A stretch of DNA of 64,000 nt, from assembly GCF_000802235.1 (NCBI RefSeq), contig NZ_JTDL01000037.1, forward strand, positions 124,001 to 188,000, read 5' to 3'. The stretch's first letter is position 1. The number at the start of each line of letters is the position of its first letter. Below, piece by piece: positions 11,434 to 19,619 of the stretch. The DNA comes from Sinomonas humi. Its GTDB lineage: Bacteria; Actinomycetota; Actinomycetes; Actinomycetales; Micrococcaceae. The notes under the pieces were generated by a model. It was not told where the DNA came from. It made no database searches and saw only the letters and a program-made list of their open reading frames with translations. A program made the position numbers and the translations under genes.

Positions 11434-11892
11434 GTGGCCGAGACGACGGCGTCGGGCCGAGCCCGCGCAGCAGGCGGACGTGAGCAGCGCGTCACGAAGC
11501 AGAAGGTCGCGGTAAGCGACACGTTGGATGAGCTCGCGGACTTCGTCTCCACTCAGGAGCTGCACCGCATCCTGCAGGATCGAGGCGCCTCGATCTCGCT
11601 CGCCACGACCTACCGGATCGTCCAGTCGATGGCCGAGGATGGGCTGCTCGACGTCCTCCGGGCGGACGACGGCGAAGCGCGCTACCGTCGTTGCGAGGCC
11701 CACGGCCATCATCATCACCTCGTGTGCCGCCGCTGCGGCAAGGCGGTCGAGATCGAGGCCCCAGCGGTCGAGGCCTGGGCAAGCAGGATCGCGGCAGAAA
11801 ACGGCTACACGGCCGTCGAGCACACGGTAGAGATCTTCGGGCTCTGCCCGGAGTGCTCGGCGGCTTTGGCCGCCGAGCACTCCGAAGGATAG
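11434..11892 (+). CDS. zur: Fur family transcriptional regulator, probable zinc uptake regulator Zur
   Basis: A 152-residue Fur-family repressor. It has an N-terminal winged helix (TTYRIVQSMAEDGLL), the His-rich hinge HGHHHHLVCRRC and the C-terminal CPEC, which with CRRC makes the structural zinc site. Zinc-loaded Zur shuts down zinc uptake genes. The assignment to Zur rather than Fur rests on the nearby znuACB genes. The frame is open back to 11299, but the GTG at 11434 follows AGAGAGGGT and is the right start, leaving an Ala/Arg-rich N-terminal extension of about 30 residues. The stop codon falls at the junction of a 20-bp tandem duplication. Confidence 0.9.
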   Translation: MAETTASGRARAAGGREQRVTKQKVAVSDTLDELADFVSTQELHRILQDRGASISLATTYRIVQSMAEDGLLDVLRADDGEARYRRCEAHGHHHHLVCRRCGKAVEIEAPAVEAWASRIAAENGYTAVEHTVEIFGLCPECSAALAAEHSEG

Positions 11893-11911
11893 CCGAGCAC
11901 TCCGAAGGATA
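11872..11911. repeat. Perfect 20-bp tandem duplication at the zur stop codon
   Basis: The 20 bases at 11872-11891 are repeated exactly at 11892-11911. The first copy codes for the last residues of Zur (EHSEG). The TAG stop straddles the junction (11890-11892), so the second copy is untranslated. It probably arose by slippage. Confidence 0.9.
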
Positions 11912-11932
11912 AAGGGACGCCGGAAGGAAGAG

Positions 11933-11974
11933 GGACGGGGCGAGAGCCCGCGGCTCTCGCCCCGTCCACCTTTT
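11933..11974. terminator. Strong bidirectional intrinsic terminator after zur
   Basis: A perfect 16-bp GC-rich stem (11933-11948 with 11952-11967) with a three-base loop, followed on the plus strand by ACCTTTT. It separates the convergent zur and the Tat-exported protein gene and can serve both. Confidence 0.85.
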
Positions 11975-11982
11975 CGAGATGA

Positions 11983-13482
11983 TCAGGGGCGGATCGCCCA
12001 CCCTCCACCGCGCGTCGTGGCGACACGGTCGATGCCGGTGATCGGAGCGCCGTTGACATCCACCACGAACCCCGGAGCGACCGTTGTAAGGAACTGGTTC
12101 GCCGGGCCTTGTCCGCGTTCGCATTCGTCGCTGGGATTCCCGAAGCTGACGACGCGCCCGTCTGACAGGGTCGCGAATACCGGCGCCGAGACCGAGACGT
12201 TCTTGACGGTCACCCCGGACAGGCCGAGGGCACGGACCACGTCGACGGATCGCGCGAACCGATCCATGACGCTGCCGCCGGCAACCGTGGTCGGGGTCCG
12301 ACCGCCCCAGACCCACACCAGTCCGTCCTGGCCAACCGCCGCCGTGACGTATCCCGAATCCGTGTACGGGCTTGTGTGCACCGCGAGGCTCTTCGCCAGA
12401 AGGGGTGAGTTCTGGCTTCCGGCCCAAACCTGCTCGGCGTATCCCGCGAGCCGGGTGGACGTCCCGGTGGTCGCCCGGACGGACCAGACGGTGCCGTCCG
12501 CCTTCCGTGCCGTGATCTGCGGGTCGGTGCCTGCTGCGATTTCAACAACCCCCCGGAGATCGGTGCCGTCCTGCATTTTGACCGTGACGGGCGCAGGGCC
12601 CGTGTTCCTCGACGGGAGGATGAAGACCCTGCCGTCCGAGGAGAGCGCCACTGCCCCGGCGAGATCGTTCCAGAAGTGGGCGATCTGCACGAACGTCACG
12701 CCTGGAGGATTGCGCACCTGGCTCGCGGTCATGCTCGTCGTGACGTAGTGCTCCGTGAATACCCGGCCCTGCGACGTGAGGATAGCGATGACCTGTGGAC
12801 CCCCGGCGAGCGACACCATGGTCTCGCCCGGATTCAACGCAATGGTGCGATTGGTCCTTGTCACCGGAGAGCCAGCGAACGATACGTAGGAGAGCCCGTC
12901 GGGCGAGATCATGTAGGTGTGCTCGTCCCCCACCTGGGCGACGTCGCGGTACCGGGTCCAGCCCTGGTCGATCACCCGCTGTGGCGCCGCCGCATAGGGA
13001 CGGTTGTAGGGCGTCTGCGAGATTCCGGTTCCATTCATAGTCCCGTAGCCCCAGACCAGGCCGCTCCCCGCGAGCGGTACGGCGACCAGCGTCACGGACA
13101 GGGTTGTGCTGCCAGGGGTGAAACTCGTCGCTGAGGCTGTCAGAGTGGCAGAGGCGACCGGCGTGGCCGGAGCTTTGACCAGGCCAACGGTGAAAGCCCC
13201 GGTGACCGGATCCACGGTTGCCGTAGGGGGCCCAGTGAAGCCGTCCGGGTAGAGCAAGGTGACGACGCTGGGGTAGGTGCCGGACGTCAACGTCACCTTG
13301 CCCGAGATCGTGGTGTACGTGCCGCCCGCGTTTGTGGAATAGTTCGGCTGATCAAAGGAGATGGTGCCTGATCCGGAGGCTGCTGCCAGTGGAGCCGCGG
13401 CGACGGCAGCAACAACAGGCACGGTCCAAGCTGCTCCTTGGAGGACGGAACGGCGCCCCAATGTATTCTTCTGCTCTTGCAT
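11983..13482 (-). CDS. Tat-exported protein with RCC1-like beta-propeller
   Basis: A 499-residue exported protein. The twin-arginine signal is LGRRSVLQGAAW near residue 9, followed by an Ala-rich core ending in AAAS. Residues 40-140 look like an Ig-like/cell-wall module rich in Thr, Ser and Val. From about residue 145 there are repeats of the RCC1/BNR type (for example LVWGYG, SSDGRVFIL, VWVWGG, LSDGRVVSFG), typical of a seven-bladed propeller. Such proteins bind surfaces or partners; no catalytic residues are seen. It lies between zur and znuB on the same strand as znuACB, so a link to zinc limitation is possible but unproven. Confidence 0.8.
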   Translation of the reverse strand: MQEQKNTLGRRSVLQGAAWTVPVVAAVAAAPLAAASGSGTISFDQPNYSTNAGGTYTTISGKVTLTSGTYPSVVTLLYPDGFTGPPTATVDPVTGAFTVGLVKAPATPVASATLTASATSFTPGSTTLSVTLVAVPLAGSGLVWGYGTMNGTGISQTPYNRPYAAAPQRVIDQGWTRYRDVAQVGDEHTYMISPDGLSYVSFAGSPVTRTNRTIALNPGETMVSLAGGPQVIAILTSQGRVFTEHYVTTSMTASQVRNPPGVTFVQIAHFWNDLAGAVALSSDGRVFILPSRNTGPAPVTVKMQDGTDLRGVVEIAAGTDPQITARKADGTVWSVRATTGTSTRLAGYAEQVWAGSQNSPLLAKSLAVHTSPYTDSGYVTAAVGQDGLVWVWGGRTPTTVAGGSVMDRFARSVDVVRALGLSGVTVKNVSVSAPVFATLSDGRVVSFGNPSDECERGQGPANQFLTTVAPGFVVDVNGAPITGIDRVATTRGGGWAIRP

Positions 13483-13832
13483 GCCAGAAAATGCCTTTCA
13501 GGTGCGAGTACTGCTATGGCGGCACGATCGACACGTCGGTCCACGGACGAATTCCCGGGCGTATCGGGACAGGTCCCTCTGGCGCCTACAAGAGGAGCGC
13601 CCCCAAGGGCGACCTAGACAAGTCCGCGCACGTGAGCTGAACGGTTACCGCAGCGAGCCACGAGGCAACGCCTCGTTCACGCTATTTCCTGGCTTCCCCG
13701 GGTCAGTGTCCTTGAGGCAACTCTCTCCGTGGTCTGCCCCGTTTCCAGACACATCTCAGTGGCAGCAGCGGCCGAATTGAGTGTTTGCTTTCAGAACGGG
13801 TCAGTGGTCAGGGCGGTTGCCTTAAGGCGCTC
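13483..13832. other. Intergenic region between znuB and the Tat-exported protein gene
   Basis: No gene is supported. The left part is the leader of the Tat-exported protein, with a weak AAAGG ribosome binding site. A small perfect hairpin (stem 13660-13666 with 13670-13676, loop AAC) lies in the middle. No T-rich terminator follows znuB, so read-through into the downstream gene cannot be excluded. Confidence 0.5.
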
Positions 13833-14747
13833 CTAGACGGCAGATTCCGCCGTTTGCGCGGCTTCCCGGGTCGACCCCTCCTCGACCACCCTTCCGGAAT
13901 TCCCTCGGCGGACGCGCAGGAGCCCGATCCCCGCGCACACGAGGTAGATGAGGAACGAGAGCGTCGTGATGTAGGGACTGATGGGAATGCGGCCGCCCAG
14001 CGAGAGGAGGATGCCGCCGACGGTGGCCATCTCGGCGAAGACCACGCTCAGGAACACCGCGAGGGCCGGGGACGAGGTTGCCTTCTGTGCCGCGGCCGCG
14101 GGGGTGATGAGCAGGGCGAGAACCAGGAGGGCGCCGACCACCTGAATCGAGAGCGCGACGCTGACGCCCAGCAGGAACATGAACAGGATCCCGAGGAACC
14201 GCACGGGGACACCCCGCGCGCGTGCCATGTCTGGGTCAACGCTCGAGAAGGAGAGGGGGCGCCACACGATCAGGAGCACGACGATCACAGCGATCGCCGC
14301 GATCGCGAGCACTTGTAGCTGGACCGTGTCCACCGCAACGATCTGCCCGGTCAAGAGCCCGAACTTGTTGGCAGAACGCCCCTGATACAGGGAGAGGAAG
14401 AGGATGCCGAGACCAAGGCCGAACGGCATCAAGACCCCGATGATGGAGTTCTTCGCCCGCGCGCGGCCTCCCATGAAACCCATCGTGAGCGCTGCCAGGA
14501 CCGAGCCCACGAGCGAGCCCGTTACGACGTCGGTCCCGGCGAGCAACGCGAATGAGGCCCCGGCGAATGAGAGTTCCGAGACGCCGTGGACGGCGAACGC
14601 GAGATCGCGCCGCACCACGAAGGTGCCGACCAGTCCGCCGAGCAGGCCGAGGACGGCTCCGGCCCAGACCGAGTCTTGGACCAATTGAAGGAGCTGGCCA
14701 TAGTTGTCGAAAGAGAAGATCGAGTTCCAGATGTCGGAGAAGCTCAT
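13833..14747 (-). CDS. znuB: Metal ABC transporter permease, ZnuB type
   Basis: An ABC-3 family permease of 304 residues with about eight or nine membrane segments. It forms the channel of a zinc (possibly manganese) importer. Conserved stretches are GVSELSFAGASFALL near the N-terminus and LLIVWRPLSFSSVDPDMARARGVP in the coupling helix region. The ATG overlaps the znuC stop as ATGA. The order znuA-znuC-znuB and the nearby Zur support zinc as the substrate. Confidence 0.9.
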   Translation of the reverse strand: MSFSDIWNSIFSFDNYGQLLQLVQDSVWAGAVLGLLGGLVGTFVVRRDLAFAVHGVSELSFAGASFALLAGTDVVTGSLVGSVLAALTMGFMGGRARAKNSIIGVLMPFGLGLGILFLSLYQGRSANKFGLLTGQIVAVDTVQLQVLAIAAIAVIVVLLIVWRPLSFSSVDPDMARARGVPVRFLGILFMFLLGVSVALSIQVVGALLVLALLITPAAAAQKATSSPALAVFLSVVFAEMATVGGILLSLGGRIPISPYITTLSFLIYLVCAGIGLLRVRRGNSGRVVEEGSTREAAQTAESAV

Positions 14748-15643
14748 CTGTCAGCCCCTTCCTTCTCCCCTGCCGACTCGTCTTCAGACGGAAGCGCATG
14801 CCCATGGTGGAGGTGCGTCGTCGCGTCCGGGAGGCCTACGACGACGATTCGGCCGTTGATGCGCGAAACCTCCACTCGGCTTCCGTAGAGTTCGGACAGG
14901 ATCTCGGTCCGCATGACCTCCTCGGGGGAGCCGACGCGAAACTGGCCCTCCGCGAGGTAGAGAACGCGGTCGACATAGTCGAGGATCGGGTTGATCTCAT
15001 GCGTCACGAAGACGACTGCAGCCCCGGTCTCGGCCCGCTGCCGATCGATGAGGGCGCTTACGCCCTGCTGGTGGTTGAGGTCGAGCGCGAGGAGCGGCTC
15101 GTCGCAGAGGAGCGCTTTCGGGTTCCCGGCAATCGCCTGCGCGACCCGGAGCCGCTGCAGTTCGCCGCCGGAGAGCTGTCCCACCGGCACCTTCGCGTAG
15201 GGGGTGGCGCCCACGCGTTCCAGCAGAGCGTCTACAGTGGCGTCCACGTCGCGCCGCCGCCAGCGGACGCCCCAGCGATGGCCGTCCACGCCAAGCGCCA
15301 CGAGGTCCCGGGCGCGAAGCGGCACATCAGCTGCGAACCCCTTCTGCTGGGGGACGTAGCCGATGTCGCGCCCTCTGGACCCGGGCGAATGCCCAGCCAC
15401 ACGCGCGGTGCCGGAGGTGAGCGGGAGCAACCCGAGGAGCACCTTGAGGAAGCTGGTCTTGCCGCTGCCGTTAGGCCCTAGGACGGCGAAGAATTCGCCC
15501 GGTTTGATATCGAGGTCAAGCCCACTCCAGAGCGTGCGCGCCCCGAACGCCAACGAGGCTCCCCGGAGCACGACGGCGGATGCCTCCGGCCGCTGACCGG
15601 AGGCGCTCTCGCGCGCGCTGGCCCGACCGCCGTCGTTCGTCAT
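14744..15643 (-). CDS. znuC: Metal ABC transporter ATP-binding protein, ZnuC type
   Basis: A 299-residue ABC ATPase that powers the ZnuB permease. Walker A is LGPNGSGKTSF, the signature is LSGGELQR, Walker B is LLCDEPLLALD, and the H-loop is FVTHE. The frame is open to a TTG at 15652, but the ATG at 15643 is the natural start. The C-terminus ends in HLHHGHA, a histidine cluster that could bind metal. It lies 25 bases downstream of znuA and is coupled to znuB. Confidence 0.92.
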   Translation of the reverse strand: MTNDGGRASARESASGQRPEASAVVLRGASLAFGARTLWSGLDLDIKPGEFFAVLGPNGSGKTSFLKVLLGLLPLTSGTARVAGHSPGSRGRDIGYVPQQKGFAADVPLRARDLVALGVDGHRWGVRWRRRDVDATVDALLERVGATPYAKVPVGQLSGGELQRLRVAQAIAGNPKALLCDEPLLALDLNHQQGVSALIDRQRAETGAAVVFVTHEINPILDYVDRVLYLAEGQFRVGSPEEVMRTEILSELYGSRVEVSRINGRIVVVGLPDATTHLHHGHALPSEDESAGEKEGADR

Positions 15644-15668
15644 GATTGCCAAGTCTAGGTCAGCCCGC

Positions 15669-16658
15669 TCACGAGCGGGCGCCCCCGAGCGCCGTTGCGA
15701 TTTCGTCGGCGTTCTGCGTCATCCATGTGACGTAGTCGCTGCCTTCGGGCATCGTCTCGTAGAAGTTCGCGACCGGGACCTTCGCGTTCTGCGCATACGT
15801 CTTGAGCGCCTCCGTCTGCTGACTCTCCGTCTGCGGGTTGAAGGCGAGCAGCTTGATGCTGTGGCTCGAAAGCAGGTCCTGCATCTCCTTGAGCGCCGCG
15901 GGCGGCACATCGTTGCCTGCCTCGACGGCCGAGCTGAAGGCCTCGGGCGTCTTATCCTGGAGACCCGCGGCTTCCAACATGTACAGCGGCACGGGTTCGG
16001 TCACTGCGACACCCTCCCCGGAGTGGGCTGCCCTGATGGCCTGGAGCTTCGAGGTGATCCCGGCGAGCTTGCTGTCCCATTGGCTGGCCCGGTCTTTGAA
16101 CGCCTGGGCGTCGGCCGGGTCGAGCTTCCCCAGTCTGTCAGCAATCGTCTGGGCGACCTTCTGCATTGCATCTTGGCTGTACCAGATGTGCTCGTTGAAG
16201 TTGGCTGCGGCTGAGGCGCTGGCACCTGCGCGGAGCCCCGACGCGTCAACGGCATTGAGGACGGCATCGCCCGAGAGGTTGGCGTCGTCGGTCAGCTTCG
16301 TCATGAAGTCGTCGTATCCCGCGCCGTTGACGATGACGAGCTTCGCCTTCGCGACCGCAAGGCGGTCCTGGGTCGTCGCCTCATACGAGTGCGGATCCTG
16401 GCTGGCCTTCGAGATGATCGAGGTGACGCTGACCTTGTCGCCGCCGATCGATTTCGCGATGTCACCGTAGACGTTGGTCGAGGCGACGACCGAAATCTGG
16501 CTGGAGCCCGACGCGCCCGCTCCCGAGCCCCCTGCGGCTTGCGTACCGCATGCGCTGAGAGCTACGACGCTTGCGAGGGAGACCGACGCCAGTCCAAGGC
16601 GGGTAGGAGAAGCGTGGGAAAGAAGGCGCCGAGCAAGGCTGGGGAACGAAAAGTGCAC
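15669..16658 (-). CDS. znuA: Zinc ABC transporter substrate-binding lipoprotein ZnuA
   Basis: A cluster A-I binding protein of 329 residues. The signal peptide ends in the lipobox LSAC (Cys near residue 37), so it is anchored to the membrane outer face. Metal ligands expected for the family are visible: the histidine in QDPHSYE, the one in NEHIWY, and acidic/His residues further on. The GTG start follows GAGG. It heads the znuACB operon. The 118-base upstream region holds two short palindromes that may be Zur sites. Confidence 0.92.
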   Translation of the reverse strand: MHFSFPSLARRLLSHASPTRLGLASVSLASVVALSACGTQAAGGSGAGASGSSQISVVASTNVYGDIAKSIGGDKVSVTSIISKASQDPHSYEATTQDRLAVAKAKLVIVNGAGYDDFMTKLTDDANLSGDAVLNAVDASGLRAGASASAAANFNEHIWYSQDAMQKVAQTIADRLGKLDPADAQAFKDRASQWDSKLAGITSKLQAIRAAHSGEGVAVTEPVPLYMLEAAGLQDKTPEAFSSAVEAGNDVPPAALKEMQDLLSSHSIKLLAFNPQTESQQTEALKTYAQNAKVPVANFYETMPEGSDYVTWMTQNADEIATALGGARS

Positions 16659-16708
16659 TGGGACCTCGGTTCGGTTCGAGCGGCAGGGAGGGCCGACAGA
16701 CAGGCTAA

Positions 16709-16760
16709 TGCGAATTCATCGCAACAAGAGTCACTGTAGCGCCTCTTGGGAACAATTCCC
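16709..16760. promoter_or_regulatory. Two palindromes upstream of znuA, candidate operator sites
   Basis: TGCGAATTCATCGCA (16709-16723) has perfect 5-bp arms around five bases, and GGGAACAATTCCC (16748-16760) has perfect 5-bp arms around three. Both lie in the znuA promoter region. The first has the 15-bp size and AT-rich centre of Zur boxes. Neither is a clear match to the known actinobacterial Zur consensus. Confidence 0.4.
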
Positions 16761-16776
16761 ATTTAGCCCTGCAGAC

Positions 16777-17850
16777 TCAGGTTCGCCGCTCCCTCTCGAA
16801 CCGGCGGGACTGTCCCGCCTGGGTCGCATCCCGAATCTCGCCCACGAGCTGCTCGATGACGTCCTCGAGGAAGAGCACCCCTCGTGTGCCGCCCTCAGGG
16901 CCAATCACACGGGCCACGTGGAGGCCGGTCTTCTGCATCGCCGTGAGCGCGTCCTCGATATTGGTGTCCAGACCGAGGTTGGCCAAGGAGCGAACGCGGG
17001 CCTCTCCTATCGGGCGGTCGCGTGCGGCCTCCGGGATTGCAAGGACATCCTTGACGTGAAGGTAACCCGTGAGCTCGCCGTCGTCGTCGACCATGGGGAA
17101 GCGGGAGAAGCCCGTCTTCGCGACCGCCTTCTCGAAGCCTGAGGGCGTGACCGACGTCGGAAGCGTCACGATCAGCTCGAGCGGCACCATGATCGAGGCG
17201 ACCGTCTGGTCCGAGAACTCGAGCGCGCCCGAGAGAAGGCCGGACTCGTCGTCGACGAGGCCAGACTTGGTCGAGACCTCGACGATCGACTGGACCTCCT
17301 CAAGGGTGAACGAGGAGGACACCTCGTCTTTGGGCTGCACCCCCAAGAGGCGCAGCACGCCGTTCGCCGACCAGTTGAGCGCTACGATGATGGGACGGAC
17401 GAGCCGCGAGATCCCGACGAGGATCGGCGCGAGCACGATCGCGGCGCGGTCGGCGACGGACACCGAGAGGTTCTTCGGCACCATCTCCCCGAACGTCACG
17501 TGCAGGATCGTGACGAGCCCAAGCCCGACGATAAACGCAACGGTCTCGGAGGCCTCCGCAGGAATGTTGAGCGCGGCGAGCGGAACGCCGACGAGATCGT
17601 GGATCGCGGGCTCTGCGACTTGGAGCAGGAGGAGCGAGCACACCGTGATGCCGAGCTGGGCGCACGCAAGCATTAGCGAGACGTGTTCCATTGCGCGCAG
17701 CGTCGTGGCCGCCCGCTTGGAGCCGGCCTCGGCGACCGGCTCGATCTGGCTGCGGCGCGCCGACATGATGGCGAACTCCGCCGACACGAAGAACGCGTTG
17801 CCGAGCAGGAGCACGACGAGCCAGACGATGCCTCCCCAGTCGCCCATCAC
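16777..17850 (-). CDS. Hemolysin-family protein: CNNM domain with CBS pair
   Basis: A 357-residue membrane protein with an N-terminal CNNM (DUF21) domain of three to four helices (GNAFFVSAEFAIMSARRSQIEP) followed by a CBS pair (GYLHVKDVLAIP; GVLFLEDVIEQLVGEI). Family members (MpfA, CorC, YtfL) take part in magnesium or cobalt export or in stress resistance. It ends just after the second CBS motif and lacks the CorC_HlyC domain of its neighbour. The GTG start overlaps the neighbour's stop as GTGA, so the two are translated together and may work as a heteromer. Confidence 0.9.
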   Translation of the reverse strand: MMGDWGGIVWLVVLLLGNAFFVSAEFAIMSARRSQIEPVAEAGSKRAATTLRAMEHVSLMLACAQLGITVCSLLLLQVAEPAIHDLVGVPLAALNIPAEASETVAFIVGLGLVTILHVTFGEMVPKNLSVSVADRAAIVLAPILVGISRLVRPIIVALNWSANGVLRLLGVQPKDEVSSSFTLEEVQSIVEVSTKSGLVDDESGLLSGALEFSDQTVASIMVPLELIVTLPTSVTPSGFEKAVAKTGFSRFPMVDDDGELTGYLHVKDVLAIPEAARDRPIGEARVRSLANLGLDTNIEDALTAMQKTGLHVARVIGPEGGTRGVLFLEDVIEQLVGEIRDATQAGQSRRFERERRT

Positions 17851-19169
17851 GCCTCGGCCCCTTCGGCTCCGGCAGAAACCTTCGGTGCGGGAACGAACCG
17901 GAGCCTGTCGACGCGACGCCCGTCCATCCGGGTCACCTCGAGTGCCCCGCCCTCGACGTCGATTCGGTCACCTTGGACGGGCACACGGCCGAGGGATCGC
18001 ATCACGAAGCCGCCCACAGTCTCGTAGGCGGGATCGTCGTCGACGACCAGCCCGGGCACCTGTTCGGACACTTCGTCCGGGCGCATGAGCCCCGGGAAGA
18101 ACCAATCGCCGGCGGCGCTCTGGAGCACACCGGGCGCGAGCCGGTCATGCTCGTCGGAGACTTCGCCAACGATCTCCTCGACCAGGTCCTCGAGAGTGAC
18201 GACGCCCGCGGTTCCGCCGTACTCGTCCAGAACCACGGCAAGCTGCAAGTTGCCGGCGCGAAGCTGGGAGATGAGCGCGTCGAGATGGATCGTCTCGGGC
18301 ACGCGGAGCACGTCAGTCATGATCGCGCCGGCCTCGAGAGAGGCACGGCGCTCGGCAGGGACCGCGACGGCCTTCTTGACGTGCACGAGTCCCCGGACAT
18401 CGTCGGGCGAGTCACCGATGACAGGAAAACGAGAGTGCCCCGTGGCCCGGGCGGCGACGATGACGTCCTCCACTGAATCTGTGGCGTCAACGGTTGTAAC
18501 GCGCATCCGAGGCGTCATGACATCGGCCGCCGTGCGTTCCGAGAAGCTCAACGTGCGGGAGACGAAGCGGGCAGTTCCCTCATCGAGGGTGCCGAGCTCG
18601 GCGGAGCGCCGCACAAGGGAGGCAAGCTCCGCGGGCGAGCGCGCGCCCGAGATCTCCTCTTGGGCCTCCACGCCCATTGCGTGGAGGACCTTGTTGGCGA
18701 ATCCGTTGAGCACGACAATGGCGGGCTTGAACACCGCCGTGAAGATGAGCTGCGGGCGGGCGACGGCGCGGCCCACGCCCAACGCTCGGGCGATCGCGAG
18801 GTTCTTGGGAACAAGCTCTCCGAGGAGCATCGAACCGAGCGTCGCGATGATCATGGCGATGACGAGCGAGACGGCGTCCGCAGCCGGAACACCGAGGCCC
18901 GCGAGCGGCGGCTCGAGCAGCTTGCCCACTGAAGGCTCCATGACGAAGCCCGTCAGCAGGGTCGTGAGAGTGATGCCGAGCTGACAGCTCGAGAGCTGCG
19001 TCGAAAGGCTCGTGATGCACTGCATGAGCGCCTTGGCCCCCGGCTCCCCACGGTCGATGCTCCGTTGAACTGTCGAGTGATCAAGCGCAACGAGTGAGAA
19101 CTCGACTGAGACAAAGAAGCCAGTGCCGAGGACGAGGATGATTCCCGCAGCGAGGAGAAGCCACTCCAT
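17847..19169 (-). CDS. Hemolysin-family protein: CNNM, CBS pair and CorC_HlyC domain
   Basis: A 440-residue paralogue of the following gene and first of the pair. The N-terminal CNNM domain is recognisable by GFFVSVEFSLVALDHS. The CBS pair includes GLVHVKKAVAVP and VLDEYGGTAGVVTLEDLVEEIVGEV, the signature of the HlyC/CorC group. The C-terminal CorC_HlyC domain follows (DEVSEQVPGLVV to near residue 420). It probably acts at the membrane in divalent-cation homeostasis. The start ATG has only a weak ribosome binding site. Confidence 0.92.
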   Translation of the reverse strand: MEWLLLAAGIILVLGTGFFVSVEFSLVALDHSTVQRSIDRGEPGAKALMQCITSLSTQLSSCQLGITLTTLLTGFVMEPSVGKLLEPPLAGLGVPAADAVSLVIAMIIATLGSMLLGELVPKNLAIARALGVGRAVARPQLIFTAVFKPAIVVLNGFANKVLHAMGVEAQEEISGARSPAELASLVRRSAELGTLDEGTARFVSRTLSFSERTAADVMTPRMRVTTVDATDSVEDVIVAARATGHSRFPVIGDSPDDVRGLVHVKKAVAVPAERRASLEAGAIMTDVLRVPETIHLDALISQLRAGNLQLAVVLDEYGGTAGVVTLEDLVEEIVGEVSDEHDRLAPGVLQSAAGDWFFPGLMRPDEVSEQVPGLVVDDDPAYETVGGFVMRSLGRVPVQGDRIDVEGGALEVTRMDGRRVDRLRFVPAPKVSAGAEGAEA

Positions 19170-19619
19170 TCAGGCACCGACCGCCCGGGAGAATGCAGGG
19201 AGATGAAATTCGGAATTTCGACAGAGTGTAGAAATTGCTCGAATTCCCCGCGCTGTGCTGAAAGAACGCTTTTTAGAACTTGGTTTGCAACTCGGTTCAG
19301 GGCACGGTTTGGAACTTCGTGGAGGGTCGTCGTCCATGGCCGTTCCAGCTTATCAGCCATGCCTTCCCCTCAGCGGAGCGGCACTGGCACTGAAACGGAT
19401 GGCGATCAAGGATGTGACACTGCCCACGGATTGCCCGTTTCGCGCGCTGCCTCACTAGACTAGACGGGAGTGTGAACCGGAAGGCCCAGTCTTCTCCGAT
19501 TCACGGTGGCAGGCGGCTCCTGTCCCGACATCGAACCGCCTGCCGGGCCATGGTCCGGTGGCTGGCCTGTGAAGACCTGCCTCCTGGCCCAACAGATCGA
19601 TGGAAGAGGCGTATCTCCA
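19170..19619. other. Divergent promoter region between the CNNM/CBS pair and kgd
   Basis: No gene is supported over these 450 bases. Near the CNNM side, GAAATTCGGAATTTC (19205-19219) is a perfect inverted repeat, and a looser copy, GAAATT-N4-GAATTC, follows at 19231-19245. Further on, several GGTTT/GGTTC and GAACTT elements recur at 19276-19317. These look like operator half-sites for unknown regulators. The kgd ribosome binding site (AGAGG) is at 19605-19609. Confidence 0.4.

Noticed and set aside
13785-14318. 177-codon plus-strand frame at the end of znuB
   Set aside because: Mostly antisense to znuB; charged low-complexity product.
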